Notes: a model not told the origin generated them from the letters alone. Positions 43,158 to 52,612 are shown, numbered from the stretch's first letter. The stretch is DNA of 64,000 bases from Caballeronia sp. dw_19 (GCF_018449515.1 NZ_JAAVUQ010000031.1:24802-88801); one strand, 5' to 3'. Made by a program: numbers and translations.

Positions 43158-44621
43158 ATGGCGTTCGATGCCGTTTTGCTATCCCGTTTCCAGTTTGCCT
43201 GGGTGATTGCGTTTCACATCCTGTTGCCCGCCTTTACGGTCGGGTTATCGTGTTTTATCGCAACGCTTGAATTGCTCTGGTGGATAAGCAAACGGGACGT
43301 GTACAGGCGGCTTTCTGCGTTCTGGCTGAAGATATTCGCGGTTTCATTCGGCATGGGCGTGGTGTCGGGGATCGTGATGCCGTTCCAGTTCGGCACCAAC
43401 TGGAGCCGGTTCACCGATGCCACCGCGAGCGTGATCGGCCCGCTAATGGGTTACGAGGTGCTGACAGCGTTCTTTCTCGAAGCTGCATTCCTCGGCGTCC
43501 TGTTGTTTGGGCGCAAGCTCGTGCCGCAATGGGCGCACGTGCTCGCAGCGGTTTTTGTCGCGTCGGGGACGGTGATTTCGTCGTTCTGGATTCTCGCGGT
43601 GAATAGCTGGATGCAGACGCCGGCGGGCTACAAGATCCTTCCCGACGGCCGCTTCGAAGTGACGAGTTTCTTCGACGCCATTTTCACGCCCTCCTTTCCT
43701 TACCGTCTCGGCCATACGGTCAGCGCCTTCCTGGTGACGGCTGCGTTCGTGATTCTCGGCGTAGGCGCGCTTTATTTGCGGCAAGGTCGCGCGCTTGAGG
43801 AAAGCCGCGTGATGACCAAGATGGCGCTGATCTTTCTCGTGATCATGGTGCCGGTTCAGATGGTTATCGGCGATGCACACGGTCTCAACACGCTCGAACA
43901 TCAGCCGGCCAAGATCGCGGCGATGGAAGGTCTGTGGAACACCGGTTCGCGCGTGCCCGCCGCACTCTTCGCTATTCCCGACCAGGCCAACGAGCGCAAC
44001 GATTTCGAAATTTCGATACCTGTGCTCGGCAGCATCTACCTCACGCATGATCCGAACGGCACGGTACGCGGCCTGAAGGACTTCCCGCGTGAGGACAGGC
44101 CGAACGTGGCGGTGGTGTTCTTCGCGTTCCGGATCATGGTCGGTATCGCGTTGCTGATGTTCGCGCTGGTGCTCTCCGGCATCGTGCTGTTCGCACGCGG
44201 CAAGCTTGAGACGAGTCCGCGATGGCTGCGTTGCGCGACGTATGGCATGCCGCTCGGGTTTATCGCCGTGCTGGCAGGATGGACGACGACCGAAGCCGGC
44301 CGCCAGCCGTGGACCGTGTATGGACTGATGCGCACCAGCGACTCGGTCACGCCGTCGCTGACAGCCGGCGATGTCGGGCTCTCGTGGCTGCTTTACGTGC
44401 TGGCGTATATCGTCATCTTCGGCTCGGGCTTCATCCTGCTGCGACGACTCGTGCGGATCGGCCCCTCCGACGAACACGCCGATACCGACAGCGACCTCCT
44501 GCAACCGGAAACGCGCGCGGCGCGGCCGTTATCGGCGGCATCTGCCAATGCATCGGGCGGCGCGGGCGCGGTCAAACCCGTCGGCCCGGACGACGTCGTT
44601 CCCCCTTCCAGGAGATCATGA
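43158..44621 (+). CDS. cioA: Cytochrome bd-type quinol oxidase subunit I (CioA-like)
   Basis: Haem-bearing subunit of a cytochrome bd-family terminal oxidase, reducing O2 with ubiquinol at the inner membrane. It has 487 residues from the ATG at 43158. Features include SRFQFAWVIAFHILLPAFTVG with the haem b595 histidine, a MVIGDAHGLNTLEHQPAKIAAMEG segment (haem b558 and quinone site), and GWTTTEAGRQPWTVYG. The Q-loop is short, as in the cyanide-insensitive CioAB group rather than E. coli CydA (522 residues). The C-terminal 45 residues are hydrophilic. The stop overlaps cioB. Confidence 0.92.
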   Translation: MAFDAVLLSRFQFAWVIAFHILLPAFTVGLSCFIATLELLWWISKRDVYRRLSAFWLKIFAVSFGMGVVSGIVMPFQFGTNWSRFTDATASVIGPLMGYEVLTAFFLEAAFLGVLLFGRKLVPQWAHVLAAVFVASGTVISSFWILAVNSWMQTPAGYKILPDGRFEVTSFFDAIFTPSFPYRLGHTVSAFLVTAAFVILGVGALYLRQGRALEESRVMTKMALIFLVIMVPVQMVIGDAHGLNTLEHQPAKIAAMEGLWNTGSRVPAALFAIPDQANERNDFEISIPVLGSIYLTHDPNGTVRGLKDFPREDRPNVAVVFFAFRIMVGIALLMFALVLSGIVLFARGKLETSPRWLRCATYGMPLGFIAVLAGWTTTEAGRQPWTVYGLMRTSDSVTPSLTAGDVGLSWLLYVLAYIVIFGSGFILLRRLVRIGPSDEHADTDSDLLQPETRAARPLSAASANASGGAGAVKPVGPDDVVPPSRRS

Positions 44622-45625
44622 TGCTCGACCTCGTACCGATGTGGGCCGCCATCCTCGCGCTCGCGGTATTCATGTACGTGCTGCTCGACGGCTTCGATCT
44701 CGGCGTGGGCATGGTGTTCCTGCTGCGTCGGGACCCCGTTGAACGCCAGTTGATGATCAACTCCGTCGCCCCGGTCTGGGACTTCAACGAAACCTGGCTG
44801 ATCCTTGGCGGCGGTGGCTTGCTCGCGGTCTTTCCGCTGGCGTTCGCGATCATCGTGCCGGCGGTTTATTTCCCGATCTTGCTGATGCTGCTGGGCTTGA
44901 TCTTTCGCGGCGTGGCGTTTGAATTCCGCGAAGTGGTCGGCGCGCGCAAGTGGATCTGGGATGGCGCGTTCGGGTACGGCTCGCTGATCGCGACGTTCTC
45001 GCAGGGCGTTGTGCTCGGCATGTTCATGCAGGGCTTTCCCATTCACGGGCGCGTGTTTGCCGGCACGAGCTGGGACTGGTTTGCGCCGTTTCCGCTGCTG
45101 ACGGGCGCCGGGCTGATTTTCGGCTACGCGCTGCAGGGCACGACCTGGCTCGTGCTTAAAACGGAAGGCGAGTTGCAGGAATGGGCCCGAGGCATGGCGA
45201 AGAAAGTGCTGTTCGGTGTCATCGCGTTTATCTTGCTGATCAGTATCTGGACGCCACTGAAGGACGCCCGTATATCGGCACGCTGGTTCAGCTTTCCGAA
45301 TAGCTTCGTGTTCGCGCCGGTGCCGGTGCTGACGGTGTTGCTGGTCTGGACGTTGTGGTCGGCGCTGGAGAAACGCAAGGAAGTGGTCCCGTTCATGTGC
45401 TCGATCGGGTTGTTCTTCCTGGCCTTCACAGGTCTTGTGATCAGCCTTTGGCCTTTCATCGCGCCACCGTCGGTGACGTTGTGGGATGCGTCCACGACGC
45501 CCCTTTCGCAGCAGTTCCTGCTGATCGGGACGATGTTCCTGCTACCCGTTATCGTGCTTTATGTGGTGTGGTCGTATTGGGTGTTTCGCGGCAAAGTGCG
45601 CGGTGACATGGGATATCACATGTAG
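44621..45625 (+). CDS. cioB: Cytochrome bd-type quinol oxidase subunit II (CioB-like)
   Basis: Partner membrane subunit of the oxidase, 334 residues from the ATG at 44621; an ATG immediately before it (44618) is in frame, but AGGAG lies 6 bases before the second one. The protein starts MLDLVPMWAAILALAVFMYVLLDGFDLGVGM, the usual CydB opening with the conserved GFDLGVG, followed by WDFNETWLILGGGGLLAVFP. About eight helices are visible. No CydX/CbdX-like small protein follows; a stem-loop and the convergent gene do. Confidence 0.93.
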   Translation: MLDLVPMWAAILALAVFMYVLLDGFDLGVGMVFLLRRDPVERQLMINSVAPVWDFNETWLILGGGGLLAVFPLAFAIIVPAVYFPILLMLLGLIFRGVAFEFREVVGARKWIWDGAFGYGSLIATFSQGVVLGMFMQGFPIHGRVFAGTSWDWFAPFPLLTGAGLIFGYALQGTTWLVLKTEGELQEWARGMAKKVLFGVIAFILLISIWTPLKDARISARWFSFPNSFVFAPVPVLTVLLVWTLWSALEKRKEVVPFMCSIGLFFLAFTGLVISLWPFIAPPSVTLWDASTTPLSQQFLLIGTMFLLPVIVLYVVWSYWVFRGKVRGDMGYHM

Positions 45626-45649
45626 CGCACCCTCCGCTTTCGGCAGTGA

Positions 45650-45688
45650 GTCAGTCCGGATTCGGCCAGGAACCGTACCTGGACTGAC
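45650..45688. terminator. Hairpin between convergent genes
   Basis: GTCAGTCC and GGACTGAC form an 8-bp stem; an internal CCAGG/CCTGG pair competes with part of it. It lies 24 bp after the cioB stop and before the end of the convergent gene. Without a T-tract its terminator role is tentative. Confidence 0.45.
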
Positions 45689-45715
45689 TAAACGCTGACC
45701 CGAACGAGCAGCCCG

Positions 45716-46201
45716 TTACAAAGTCTGAGCGGCGGCCTTGTCCAAAATCCGGCACCACTTGTGCGCCTCGCGCCGATCCTGCATCGGCAAATTCCAGCGC
45801 GGCTGCGTCGTATCCTTCACATTCAGCGCGACTTGCCAGGCGCCCGTTGTTGCCGACGCGCCTGACGCGCCCGGTTCCATCCGCGCTCCATGCAGGTCCG
45901 CAAAAATATACATGCCGACCTGCCCGCCTACCCGCACTTCGCACAACCGCTTCGCCGCCGCGAGCCGCACGCCGCCCCAATCCCGCTTGAGTTCATGCGT
46001 CCAGTCACCGTCGTGAACATTCGGCGCGACTTCCTTCCACCGGAGCCAGAAATACACAGCAATGCTCACCACTACCAGCCCCGCGATCACCGCCATGCCA
46101 ATCGCAACACTCACACCAAACGCCGCCGATAACGCGTGAAACGACCAGAACGCACCGTAGATCACGGCAACCAGAACAACGAGCGCAACAATAATCGGCA
46201 T
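45716..46201 (-). CDS. Hypothetical membrane protein
   Basis: The protein has 161 residues and I do not recognise it. Two membrane segments occupy residues about 3-25 and 28-53 (MPIIVALVVLVAVIYGAFWSF and VAIGMAVIAGLVVVSIAVYFWL), followed by a soluble 105-residue domain with WTHELKRDWGGVRLAAAKRLCEVRVGG, MYIFADLHGARMEPG and a C-terminal PMQDRREAHKWCRILDKAAA. The domain may face the cytoplasm. It lies 28 bp downstream of the peroxiredoxin gene, so the two may share a transcript. Confidence 0.7.
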   Translation of the reverse strand: MPIIVALVVLVAVIYGAFWSFHALSAAFGVSVAIGMAVIAGLVVVSIAVYFWLRWKEVAPNVHDGDWTHELKRDWGGVRLAAAKRLCEVRVGGQVGMYIFADLHGARMEPGASGASATTGAWQVALNVKDTTQPRWNLPMQDRREAHKWCRILDKAAAQTL

Positions 46202-46229
46202 CGATCAAAACCTTACAGGACTGGTTACG

Positions 46230-46793
46230 TTATTGGGTCTTGTGCTTCTCGTTCCAGTCTTTCAGCGCCTGCAACGTGTTCGCCACATGCTTGTCCGGCG
46301 ACAGGCTCGTATATTCATAGATCACGGTACCGTCCGGCGCAATCACGTATGACACGCGATTGGCCATGGTACTGACCAGCGGCATGGTCGCATCGTATTG
46401 CTTGATGATCTTCGCATCGCCGTCGGCCGCGACCGGGAATTTACTCCGGCACTCGCTCACCGAAAACTTCTTCAACGTGTCGATGTTATCGTGCGACACG
46501 CCAATCACCGTGGCGCCGAGGGCCTTGTATTCATCGACGGCATCAGCAAACTCGTGCGCCTCGATCGTGCAGCCCTTCGTGAACGCAGCCGGATAAAAGT
46601 AAAGGACCACGGGCCCCTTCTTCAGTTCGTCCGCGAGCGAGTACTTGTAGACGTTGCCGCCAAGCGACGCCTGCGCTGTGAACACCGGCGCATGATCGCC
46701 GGGCTTCAGGGTTGCATAAGCCACCAGCGCGTACACCGCCAACGCTGCGCCCAGGGACACACCCAGCATTCTCCCAGCAAATTTTCGCTTCAT
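46230..46793 (-). CDS. Membrane-anchored or exported peroxiredoxin (AhpC/TSA-BCP type)
   Basis: Thiol peroxidase of 187 residues. An N-terminal signal or anchor helix (about 9-27) places it in the periplasm or on its face. The peroxidatic cysteine is in YPAAFTKGCTIEAHEFAD near residue 75, the thioredoxin-fold signature of peroxiredoxins. A second cysteine in SVSECRSKFPV near 114 could resolve the disulfide. NRVSYVIAPDGTVIYEYTSL is the conserved core end. A periplasmic location is less common for BCP-type enzymes. Confidence 0.85.
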   Translation of the reverse strand: MKRKFAGRMLGVSLGAALAVYALVAYATLKPGDHAPVFTAQASLGGNVYKYSLADELKKGPVVLYFYPAAFTKGCTIEAHEFADAVDEYKALGATVIGVSHDNIDTLKKFSVSECRSKFPVAADGDAKIIKQYDATMPLVSTMANRVSYVIAPDGTVIYEYTSLSPDKHVANTLQALKDWNEKHKTQ

Positions 46794-46910
46794 GAGACTC
46801 CTCTATTTTCGTGACGCGCGCACGACAGGACGAACAACGGAACAACCCGGAACAGCCCCGGGGACGACCCACTGACGCAGCAAACGCAGCAACCGCAATA
46901 CCTACAATAC

Positions 46911-48272
46911 CTACTCCACCCGATGCGCGCCGAACCACGTAGCCGCCTCGAACTGGAGATCGGCGAGCACAGCCGGGGTCAACACCTCGAAATCCACGCC
47001 TGAACCAATGTTTGAATCGAGCTCGGGTGCATCGCCTCTTTCCGCCGCCTGCGAGAGTCGCAACAGCGCACCGAGCGGACCGCGGCCATCGACGATCGCA
47101 GCACCCATTTCTTTCGATAACTTCAGCAGATCCATGATCTCGACCGGCGGCAAATCGACCACCACATGCACGAGCGAAAAGATGCCCGTCATGAAGGCGG
47201 CATCGGCGAATTCCTCACTCGATGGCCGCATGACACGCGCCGCCAGTTCCATGAAACGCGCGCGTGTCCCGACCAGTTGTACCAGCGGATCCGAGCGCCA
47301 CGGCAGGTGACGGCCATCAGCATAGAGCAACAACTGGGTCCAGCGCGAAATCTGCCGGATGCCGGTCGCGGCAATGGCCTCGCGCAACGTCGACACCGGC
47401 CGGCTCAATTTGAACGCGCTCGAATTGGCCAGCCGCAGCAACTGCGCGACCACGTTCGGATTGAGCTTCAGCTCGGCCTCGAGTTCGCTGATATCAGGTT
47501 CGCCCGACAGCACGCCCAGAAGACGCAGCAATGCCGTGCGCGACGGATTCGAGCGACGCGTGACAAGCACTTGCGGACGAGCGAAGAAGTAACCCTGAAA
47601 GAGATCGAAGCCGAGCTTGCGGGCGTCTTCGAAATCCTGATGCGTTTCGATCTTTTCTGCGATCAGCGTCTTGCCATGTTGCTTGAGCGTTGCCGCGAGT
47701 TCGGGCAGATCGGCACGCCGGGCGGCAAGGAAGTCGACCTTCACGTAATCCACGTAAGGCAACGCCTCGTGCAGGGGTTGGGTGAGCGACACGACGTCGT
47801 CGAGTGCGAACTGGAAGCCTGCCGCGCGCAACTGGGCGCAGCGCTTGAAAAGCTTGGCGTCGAAGGTGACGGTTTCCAGAATCTCGAGCACGAAACGCTC
47901 GGGCGGCATGATATGAACGATGTCGTCAAACAGCAGGTCGCGGTTCATGTTCACGTAGCCGCGGTAATCGCCCAGCACCGCCGACAAACCGATCTCGCCA
48001 ACCGTTCGCGTGACAACGTGGGCAGTGGCCTGCACGTCATCGAAAATGCGCGCGCGATTATCCGGACTGTCGCGAAAAAGCAGTTCGTACGCATGCAGCG
48101 CACCGTCGCGATCGATGATCGGCTGGCGGCCGAGATAGACACTTTCCGGCTCGCGAAGACCGGGCGCTGCAAGCTTGGCCTTGGTCTTCGCCGCAGGACT
48201 GCCCACGGCGTTGCGCGCGGCGCGCCGGACCGGGTTCCGATCAACCGGCATGAATGGACCTGCTGTGTTCAT
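46911..48272 (-). CDS. EAL-HDOD two-domain signalling protein with degenerate EAL domain
   Basis: The protein has 453 residues from an ATG at 48270-48272 (a second one is at 48251). The N-terminal EAL-like domain (about 50-245) reads YELLFRD where EALxR is expected, LEILETV for the ExT motif, LDDVVSL where DDFGTG is expected, and EKIET. Key catalytic loops are changed, so c-di-GMP hydrolysis is unlikely; binding is possible. The C-terminal HDOD domain (about 255-440) has ELKLNPNVVAQLLRLANSSAF. This architecture is the YuxH/CdgJ type, often linked to motility control. Confidence 0.88.
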   Translation of the reverse strand: MNTAGPFMPVDRNPVRRAARNAVGSPAAKTKAKLAAPGLREPESVYLGRQPIIDRDGALHAYELLFRDSPDNRARIFDDVQATAHVVTRTVGEIGLSAVLGDYRGYVNMNRDLLFDDIVHIMPPERFVLEILETVTFDAKLFKRCAQLRAAGFQFALDDVVSLTQPLHEALPYVDYVKVDFLAARRADLPELAATLKQHGKTLIAEKIETHQDFEDARKLGFDLFQGYFFARPQVLVTRRSNPSRTALLRLLGVLSGEPDISELEAELKLNPNVVAQLLRLANSSAFKLSRPVSTLREAIAATGIRQISRWTQLLLYADGRHLPWRSDPLVQLVGTRARFMELAARVMRPSSEEFADAAFMTGIFSLVHVVVDLPPVEIMDLLKLSKEMGAAIVDGRGPLGALLRLSQAAERGDAPELDSNIGSGVDFEVLTPAVLADLQFEAATWFGAHRVE

Positions 48273-48697
48273 GCAAGACCGCAGGCTCAATGCGGTGGCC
48301 GGCCGTCGCCGAGACCTCGCACGACACAATGCGTGCGTTCAGCGCGTTCAATACGCCTGGCTTCAGGGCCGGCTTCGGCAATCGGCTTGGGGACGCGATC
48401 ATGGAGTGCAGCAATGGAACGGTGTTGACTGAATGGGGCGACCAGACAGCGGTTAGCTCAAACAACCAGCTTGAGAGATTGGCTTAAAGATCAAACTTAC
48501 AAACACAATTACAAACACCAAGGAGCGCGATAAGCGGTCGGACAACAGCCAGACGATAGCTCGACACAACGCTCGACGGACCAACTGACCGGTTCAGAAT
48601 TTGCAACTATCAACGCGCACTCTACCCCAAATCGCGATACCGACAAATTGCGTCAAACCCGCCGGGGCCGTGGCTCGCGGACGCTCCGCTATTGCCC
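48273..48697. other. Divergent intergenic region
   Basis: About 425 bp upstream of both the EAL-HDOD gene (minus) and the PAS-GGDEF-EAL gene (plus). Reading frames here are shadows. Apart from the sigma-28-like site to its right, I see no clear signals. Confidence 0.45.
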
Positions 48698-48724
48698 TAA
48701 AGAATTTCGGGGCATAACCGTTAA
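48698..48724 (+). promoter_or_regulatory. Sigma-28 (FliA)-like promoter of the PAS-GGDEF-EAL gene
   Basis: TAAAGAAT, 11 bp, then ACCGTTAA, against the enterobacterial FliA consensus TAAAGTTT-N11-GCCGATAA. Transcription would start near 48731, about 160 bp before the chosen start codon. Confidence 0.55.
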
Positions 48725-48888
48725 CTTGCAAAGAACGCGTCCGAGTCGCGGTTACCGGATCTTCCGGTGGCTCACGCCCGCATTACCGGACCATCGTCAG
48801 CATATTCCCGATGCAGCGCGCTCGGCCGGACAGCGTGCGCCGCGCCCCTACCGGCCCGGCGCGCAATCAGACAGGCTATAACCGAAAC

Positions 48889-50907
48889 ATGCCAGTAAAA
48901 CGGATCACCGCCCAGCGCCTGAGTGCATGGATCGCCCTAGCCGGCCAAACCAGCGCCGCCGTGCGCGCGACTGTCAGGACGTTGATCGCGACCACGTTGC
49001 CAGGCTGCATCGTCAGGTTCGCTACAGTGGAAGCCACGCCTGCGCCCGTGCTGGCCACGGGTAGCCGAGGTGACCCTCTGCCTCTGCCGCTCCCCCTCCC
49101 CGGGACGATGCCGCACCGTGCACGGGAGACGAAAACAGGATGGACTGTCCCGGCTTCGGCTTCGCCCGCGCCGCTTCACCTGCTGCATCCGGCGGCGGTG
49201 AATGAAGCTGAGCCCGCCCCAAGCATCGCCACGGAAGCCACCCTCGCCGCCGTCGATTTCCTGGCGCAAGTGGATGCGTCGCTGCGGTTTTGCTATGTAT
49301 CGGCGGGGAGCATCGAGTTCCTCGGTTATCACCGCGACTACCTGAGCTCGCTCACGTTGCACGAGCTGGTGCCCTCGCAGGAAACCGATGAACTCGATGC
49401 GCTCGTCGCGCGCGCGCAGCAAAGCGGCAAGTTGGAGACCGCGACGCTGCATCTGCTGAAATCCTTGACCACGCCGATCCTCGTCGAACTGCGGGTCCTC
49501 GCAACGCACACGCCGGATCTGCCCGGCTTCGCACTCGCCGCGTTTGAGATTTCGCATTGGCACGACCGCGAAACCGCCCTGCGACACGCGCTGCATCACG
49601 ATTCGCTGACGGGCCTCGAGAACCTGACAGCGCTGAAAAGCGCGCTCGATGCCGCCCAGGCCGAGGCCGTTCACACGCGCACGCATGCGGCGTTGCTGCT
49701 GGTGGATATCGACGATTTCCAGCGCATTAATTGCGCACTCGGCTACGACGCCGGCGACGACATGCTGCGCGAGACCGCCCGCCGGATACAGCATGCAGCA
49801 CGCGCCGGCGAACGCGTGGCGCGCGTGGCCAGCGACGAATTCGCCGTGCTGTTCTCGGCAGGCACCTCAGCCGAAGCGGCCGCGGCGGCCGAAGATGTGT
49901 CGCGACGAGTGTTGAGCGCGATTGCGCAACCCTACCGGTACGGCGGACAACATACGCATTTGTCGGCGAGCATTGGAGCCGCCATCTTCCCCGATGAAGT
50001 CGAGCAAGCCAGCAGCAGCCTGCTGCGCATGGCCGACCACGCACTGGCGCAGGCGAAGACCTCGGGCGGCAATATTGTCGTGTTCCACGTTCCCGACAAC
50101 GATCCCCGCAACGCCGCGCGCCTGAACCTGGAAGGCGATCTTTACGAAGGCGTGCGCAACGGCGAGTTTTCGCTGCACTTCCAGCCGATCACCGAAAGCC
50201 GCGGCGGCGGCGTGGTCGGCGTCGAAGCGCTGATCCGCTGGCAGCATCCGGTGCACGGCCTCGTTCCCCCGGCAGCTTTCATTCCGCTCGCGGAATCGAT
50301 CGGCCTGATCAACTATCTTGGCAACTGGGTGCTCAAGGCCGCGTGCATGCAACTGATGCAATGGGACAGCGAAGGTTTCGTGCTGGACTATGTCTCGGTG
50401 AACGTCTCGCCGCAGCAATTCCGCGACAAGCGTTTTACGCAGAACGTGAAAGACGCGCTGCAACTGACCGGCCTCGATCCGCGCCGGCTGGTATTCGAAA
50501 TCACGGAAAGCCTGCTGATGCATGATCCGGAAGAAGCGACCCGCCTGCTCGAAACGCTGGCGGCGCTGGGCATTGCGTTCGCCGTCGACGACTTCGGCAC
50601 CGGCTATTCCAGCCTGTCCTATCTGCAGCGCTTCCCGCTGTCGAAGCTGAAGATCGATCGCAGCTTCATCGAAAACCTGCTGACCTCGCGTAACAACCGG
50701 GCCATTGTGGCCGCGGTCGTGGGCCTGGCAAAATCGCTGGGGCTCGAACTCGTGGCGGAAGGCGTGGAGACGGAGGCGCAGCGCGAACTGCTGATCGAGA
50801 TGGGCTGTGATCAGATCCAGGGATGGCTGATCAGCAAAGCCCTGCCCGCCGGCGACCTGATGCGTTGCTTTCAGGATAAATCGCTCTTTCTCCAGGCACC
50901 TTTATAA
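48889..50907 (+). CDS. PAS-GGDEF-EAL protein, predicted c-di-GMP phosphodiesterase
   Basis: The protein has 672 residues from the ATG at 48889 (an upstream ATG at 48811 is an alternative). A Pro/Leu-rich N-terminus, with a PLPLPLPLP run near residue 68, is followed by a PAS-like domain (about 125-230), a GGDEF domain (about 235-395) whose signature reads ASDEF, and an EAL domain (about 410-660) with all key motifs: EALIRW, SVNVSPQQF, FEITES, DDFGTGYSS, KIDRSF, EGVE and QGWLISK. It should therefore hydrolyse c-di-GMP but not make it; the degenerate GGDEF may bind GTP. Confidence 0.92.
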   Translation: MPVKRITAQRLSAWIALAGQTSAAVRATVRTLIATTLPGCIVRFATVEATPAPVLATGSRGDPLPLPLPLPGTMPHRARETKTGWTVPASASPAPLHLLHPAAVNEAEPAPSIATEATLAAVDFLAQVDASLRFCYVSAGSIEFLGYHRDYLSSLTLHELVPSQETDELDALVARAQQSGKLETATLHLLKSLTTPILVELRVLATHTPDLPGFALAAFEISHWHDRETALRHALHHDSLTGLENLTALKSALDAAQAEAVHTRTHAALLLVDIDDFQRINCALGYDAGDDMLRETARRIQHAARAGERVARVASDEFAVLFSAGTSAEAAAAAEDVSRRVLSAIAQPYRYGGQHTHLSASIGAAIFPDEVEQASSSLLRMADHALAQAKTSGGNIVVFHVPDNDPRNAARLNLEGDLYEGVRNGEFSLHFQPITESRGGGVVGVEALIRWQHPVHGLVPPAAFIPLAESIGLINYLGNWVLKAACMQLMQWDSEGFVLDYVSVNVSPQQFRDKRFTQNVKDALQLTGLDPRRLVFEITESLLMHDPEEATRLLETLAALGIAFAVDDFGTGYSSLSYLQRFPLSKLKIDRSFIENLLTSRNNRAIVAAVVGLAKSLGLELVAEGVETEAQRELLIEMGCDQIQGWLISKALPAGDLMRCFQDKSLFLQAPL

Positions 50908-50979
50908 GATACCGTCACGTTTTTGCGCCGGCAGGGGCTAATGACCGGCACTATTGCAGCATTTCATAATCGTCTGCTG

Positions 50980-51007
50980 TAAAGCTTCCGTGTGAACGCG
51001 CCGTTAT
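50980..51007 (+). promoter_or_regulatory. Possible sigma-28-like promoter of the HDOD gene
   Basis: TAAAGCTT, 12 bp, then GCCGTTAT. Both half-sites are close to the FliA consensus, but the spacer is one base longer than usual. Confidence 0.4.
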
Positions 51008-51040
51008 AAGGTTTATGCGAGGTTTATGCGGGGTTTATGC
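51008..51040. repeat. Three tandem 11-bp repeats upstream of the HDOD gene
   Basis: The unit (G/A)(G/A)GGTTTATGC is repeated three times with an 11-bp period (AAGGTTTATGC, GAGGTTTATGC, GGGGTTTATGC), just downstream of the sigma-28-like site and 97 bp before the start codon. The period is about one helical turn. Confidence 0.75.
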
Positions 51041-51136
51041 AGGCTTTTTTCCGCGCATTACACTTCGACCCAGGTCGACGATTCAAGCCGTTCCGGGCAC
51101 CCGGTCCGGAACGTGTAAGGCATTGACACCAATCGC

Positions 51137-52612
51137 ATGGCAAGCAATTCCAAAGCCGAATTACTGGACAAGCTGTGGGGCCAAATGAGCGAGCGCGGAG
51201 ACTTTCCGATGCTCTCGCAGGCTCTGCGCACCACTGTGTCCGCAATGAGCGACGACGACCTGGACTTTACCGCCCTGGTCCAGGTCGTTCTATCCGACTT
51301 CGGCCTTACGCAGAAGGTGTTACGCCTCGCCAATTCCGCGATGTACATCTCGTTCGGCGGCAACATCACCACCGTGACGCGCGCGTTGATGGTGCTGGGC
51401 ATGGACGCGGTCGGCCATCTGGTGGTCGGGCTGAAACTGGTCGATCACTTTCATCAAAGCGCGCCGCGACGCATTGACGCCAAGCTCGAACTGAATCGCA
51501 CGCTGCTGTCCGGCACCGTTGCGCGGCAAGTGACCGAGCACAGCGAGTTCCGGGCCTCGGAGGAAGCGGTGGTCTGCACGCTGATGCGTCAGATCGGCAA
51601 GCTGCTGGTGGCGTTCTATCTCGAGACCGAGTGGGATCAGTTGCGCCGCAAGGCCACGGCCGAGCGTATCAGCGACAGCCTCGCATGCAGCACGTTGCTC
51701 GGCGTCACCTTCGAGGAAATCGGCATGGAAGCCGCCGACCGCTGGCGCCTGCCGGAGACCATCCGTACCGGCATGCTGACCCGCGACCCGCTCGCCCCTA
51801 TCGATGAAAAAACGCCGCGCCATGTCCGCTGGCTGCAAGCCGTCACCAACTATTCCACCGAAGTCGCCGATGCGCTCACCGCGCAGCATGTCGACGGGAC
51901 ACATCGCGAGTCGTCGCTGGTGGATATCGCGAACCGGTACAGCCGCGCGTTGCTGACCGACGCCTCGACGCTCGCCGCGATGAGTCTCGCGCTTGCGAAC
52001 GAGGACTCGAACGACGGCGTGATGCGGGAGATCGTGGAACTGCGCGCGGACGCCGATGCCATCGCGCGCGCGGGGTTATCGGCGGAAGCGCGGATTGCCG
52101 CGGGGCTTGAGGATTTGCGCTCGCTGCCGTCGAAGAACGCGCTGGGCGCCGTGCTTGCGCTGGCGTCGGAAGCTGTGCTGGCCGGGCTAACGTTTTCGCG
52201 CACCGTGGTATTCGTGCGCCAGTCCAACAATGAGTTCCACGCACGCCTTGGACTTGGGGCAGGCGTGGACAGGCTGCTGCCGTCGCTGACATTTTCCGCG
52301 GCGTTCGAGCCTGATGTGTTCCACCTGGCGATCTCGAACCCGGTCGGGATTTTTATCGAAAATGCTCGCGATCCGCGGATTGAAGCCCGCTTGCCGCGCT
52401 GGTTCAAACCTTCATTCGGCGATGCCCACGCGTTCGTGCTGCTGCCCGTGAAGGCGAACGGCTCGACCGTCGCCATGCTTTATGGCGACTGGACACAAGC
52501 GCAGCACGTCCGCAAGATCACGCAGCCGGAAATGTCCGCGCTGAATGAACTCATGCGAGAACTGAGCCGTTTTTTTTCTAATGCGGACTGGAAGGAAGTG
52601 GAGTTGCTTTAG
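51137..52612 (+). CDS. HDOD domain signalling protein
   Basis: The protein has 491 residues. The N-terminal HDOD domain (about 10-215) has FPMLSQALRTTVSAMSDDDLDFTALVQVVLSDFGLTQKVLRLANSAMY; the metal-binding H and D residues of true HD phosphohydrolases are not retained in the usual order, as expected for HDOD. The C-terminal region (about 330-480) looks like a GAF-type sensor: AVLAGLTFSRTVVFVRQSNNEFHARLGLGAGVD and HAFVLLPVKANGSTVAMLYGDW. It lies downstream of the c-di-GMP protein on the same strand, with its own upstream signals. Confidence 0.88.
   Translation: MASNSKAELLDKLWGQMSERGDFPMLSQALRTTVSAMSDDDLDFTALVQVVLSDFGLTQKVLRLANSAMYISFGGNITTVTRALMVLGMDAVGHLVVGLKLVDHFHQSAPRRIDAKLELNRTLLSGTVARQVTEHSEFRASEEAVVCTLMRQIGKLLVAFYLETEWDQLRRKATAERISDSLACSTLLGVTFEEIGMEAADRWRLPETIRTGMLTRDPLAPIDEKTPRHVRWLQAVTNYSTEVADALTAQHVDGTHRESSLVDIANRYSRALLTDASTLAAMSLALANEDSNDGVMREIVELRADADAIARAGLSAEARIAAGLEDLRSLPSKNALGAVLALASEAVLAGLTFSRTVVFVRQSNNEFHARLGLGAGVDRLLPSLTFSAAFEPDVFHLAISNPVGIFIENARDPRIEARLPRWFKPSFGDAHAFVLLPVKANGSTVAMLYGDWTQAQHVRKITQPEMSALNELMRELSRFFSNADWKEVELL

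Noticed and set aside
45626..45715. Possible CydX/CbdX gene after cioB
   Set aside because: The interval is only 90 bp, is largely occupied by a hairpin, and contains no suitable small membrane-protein frame.
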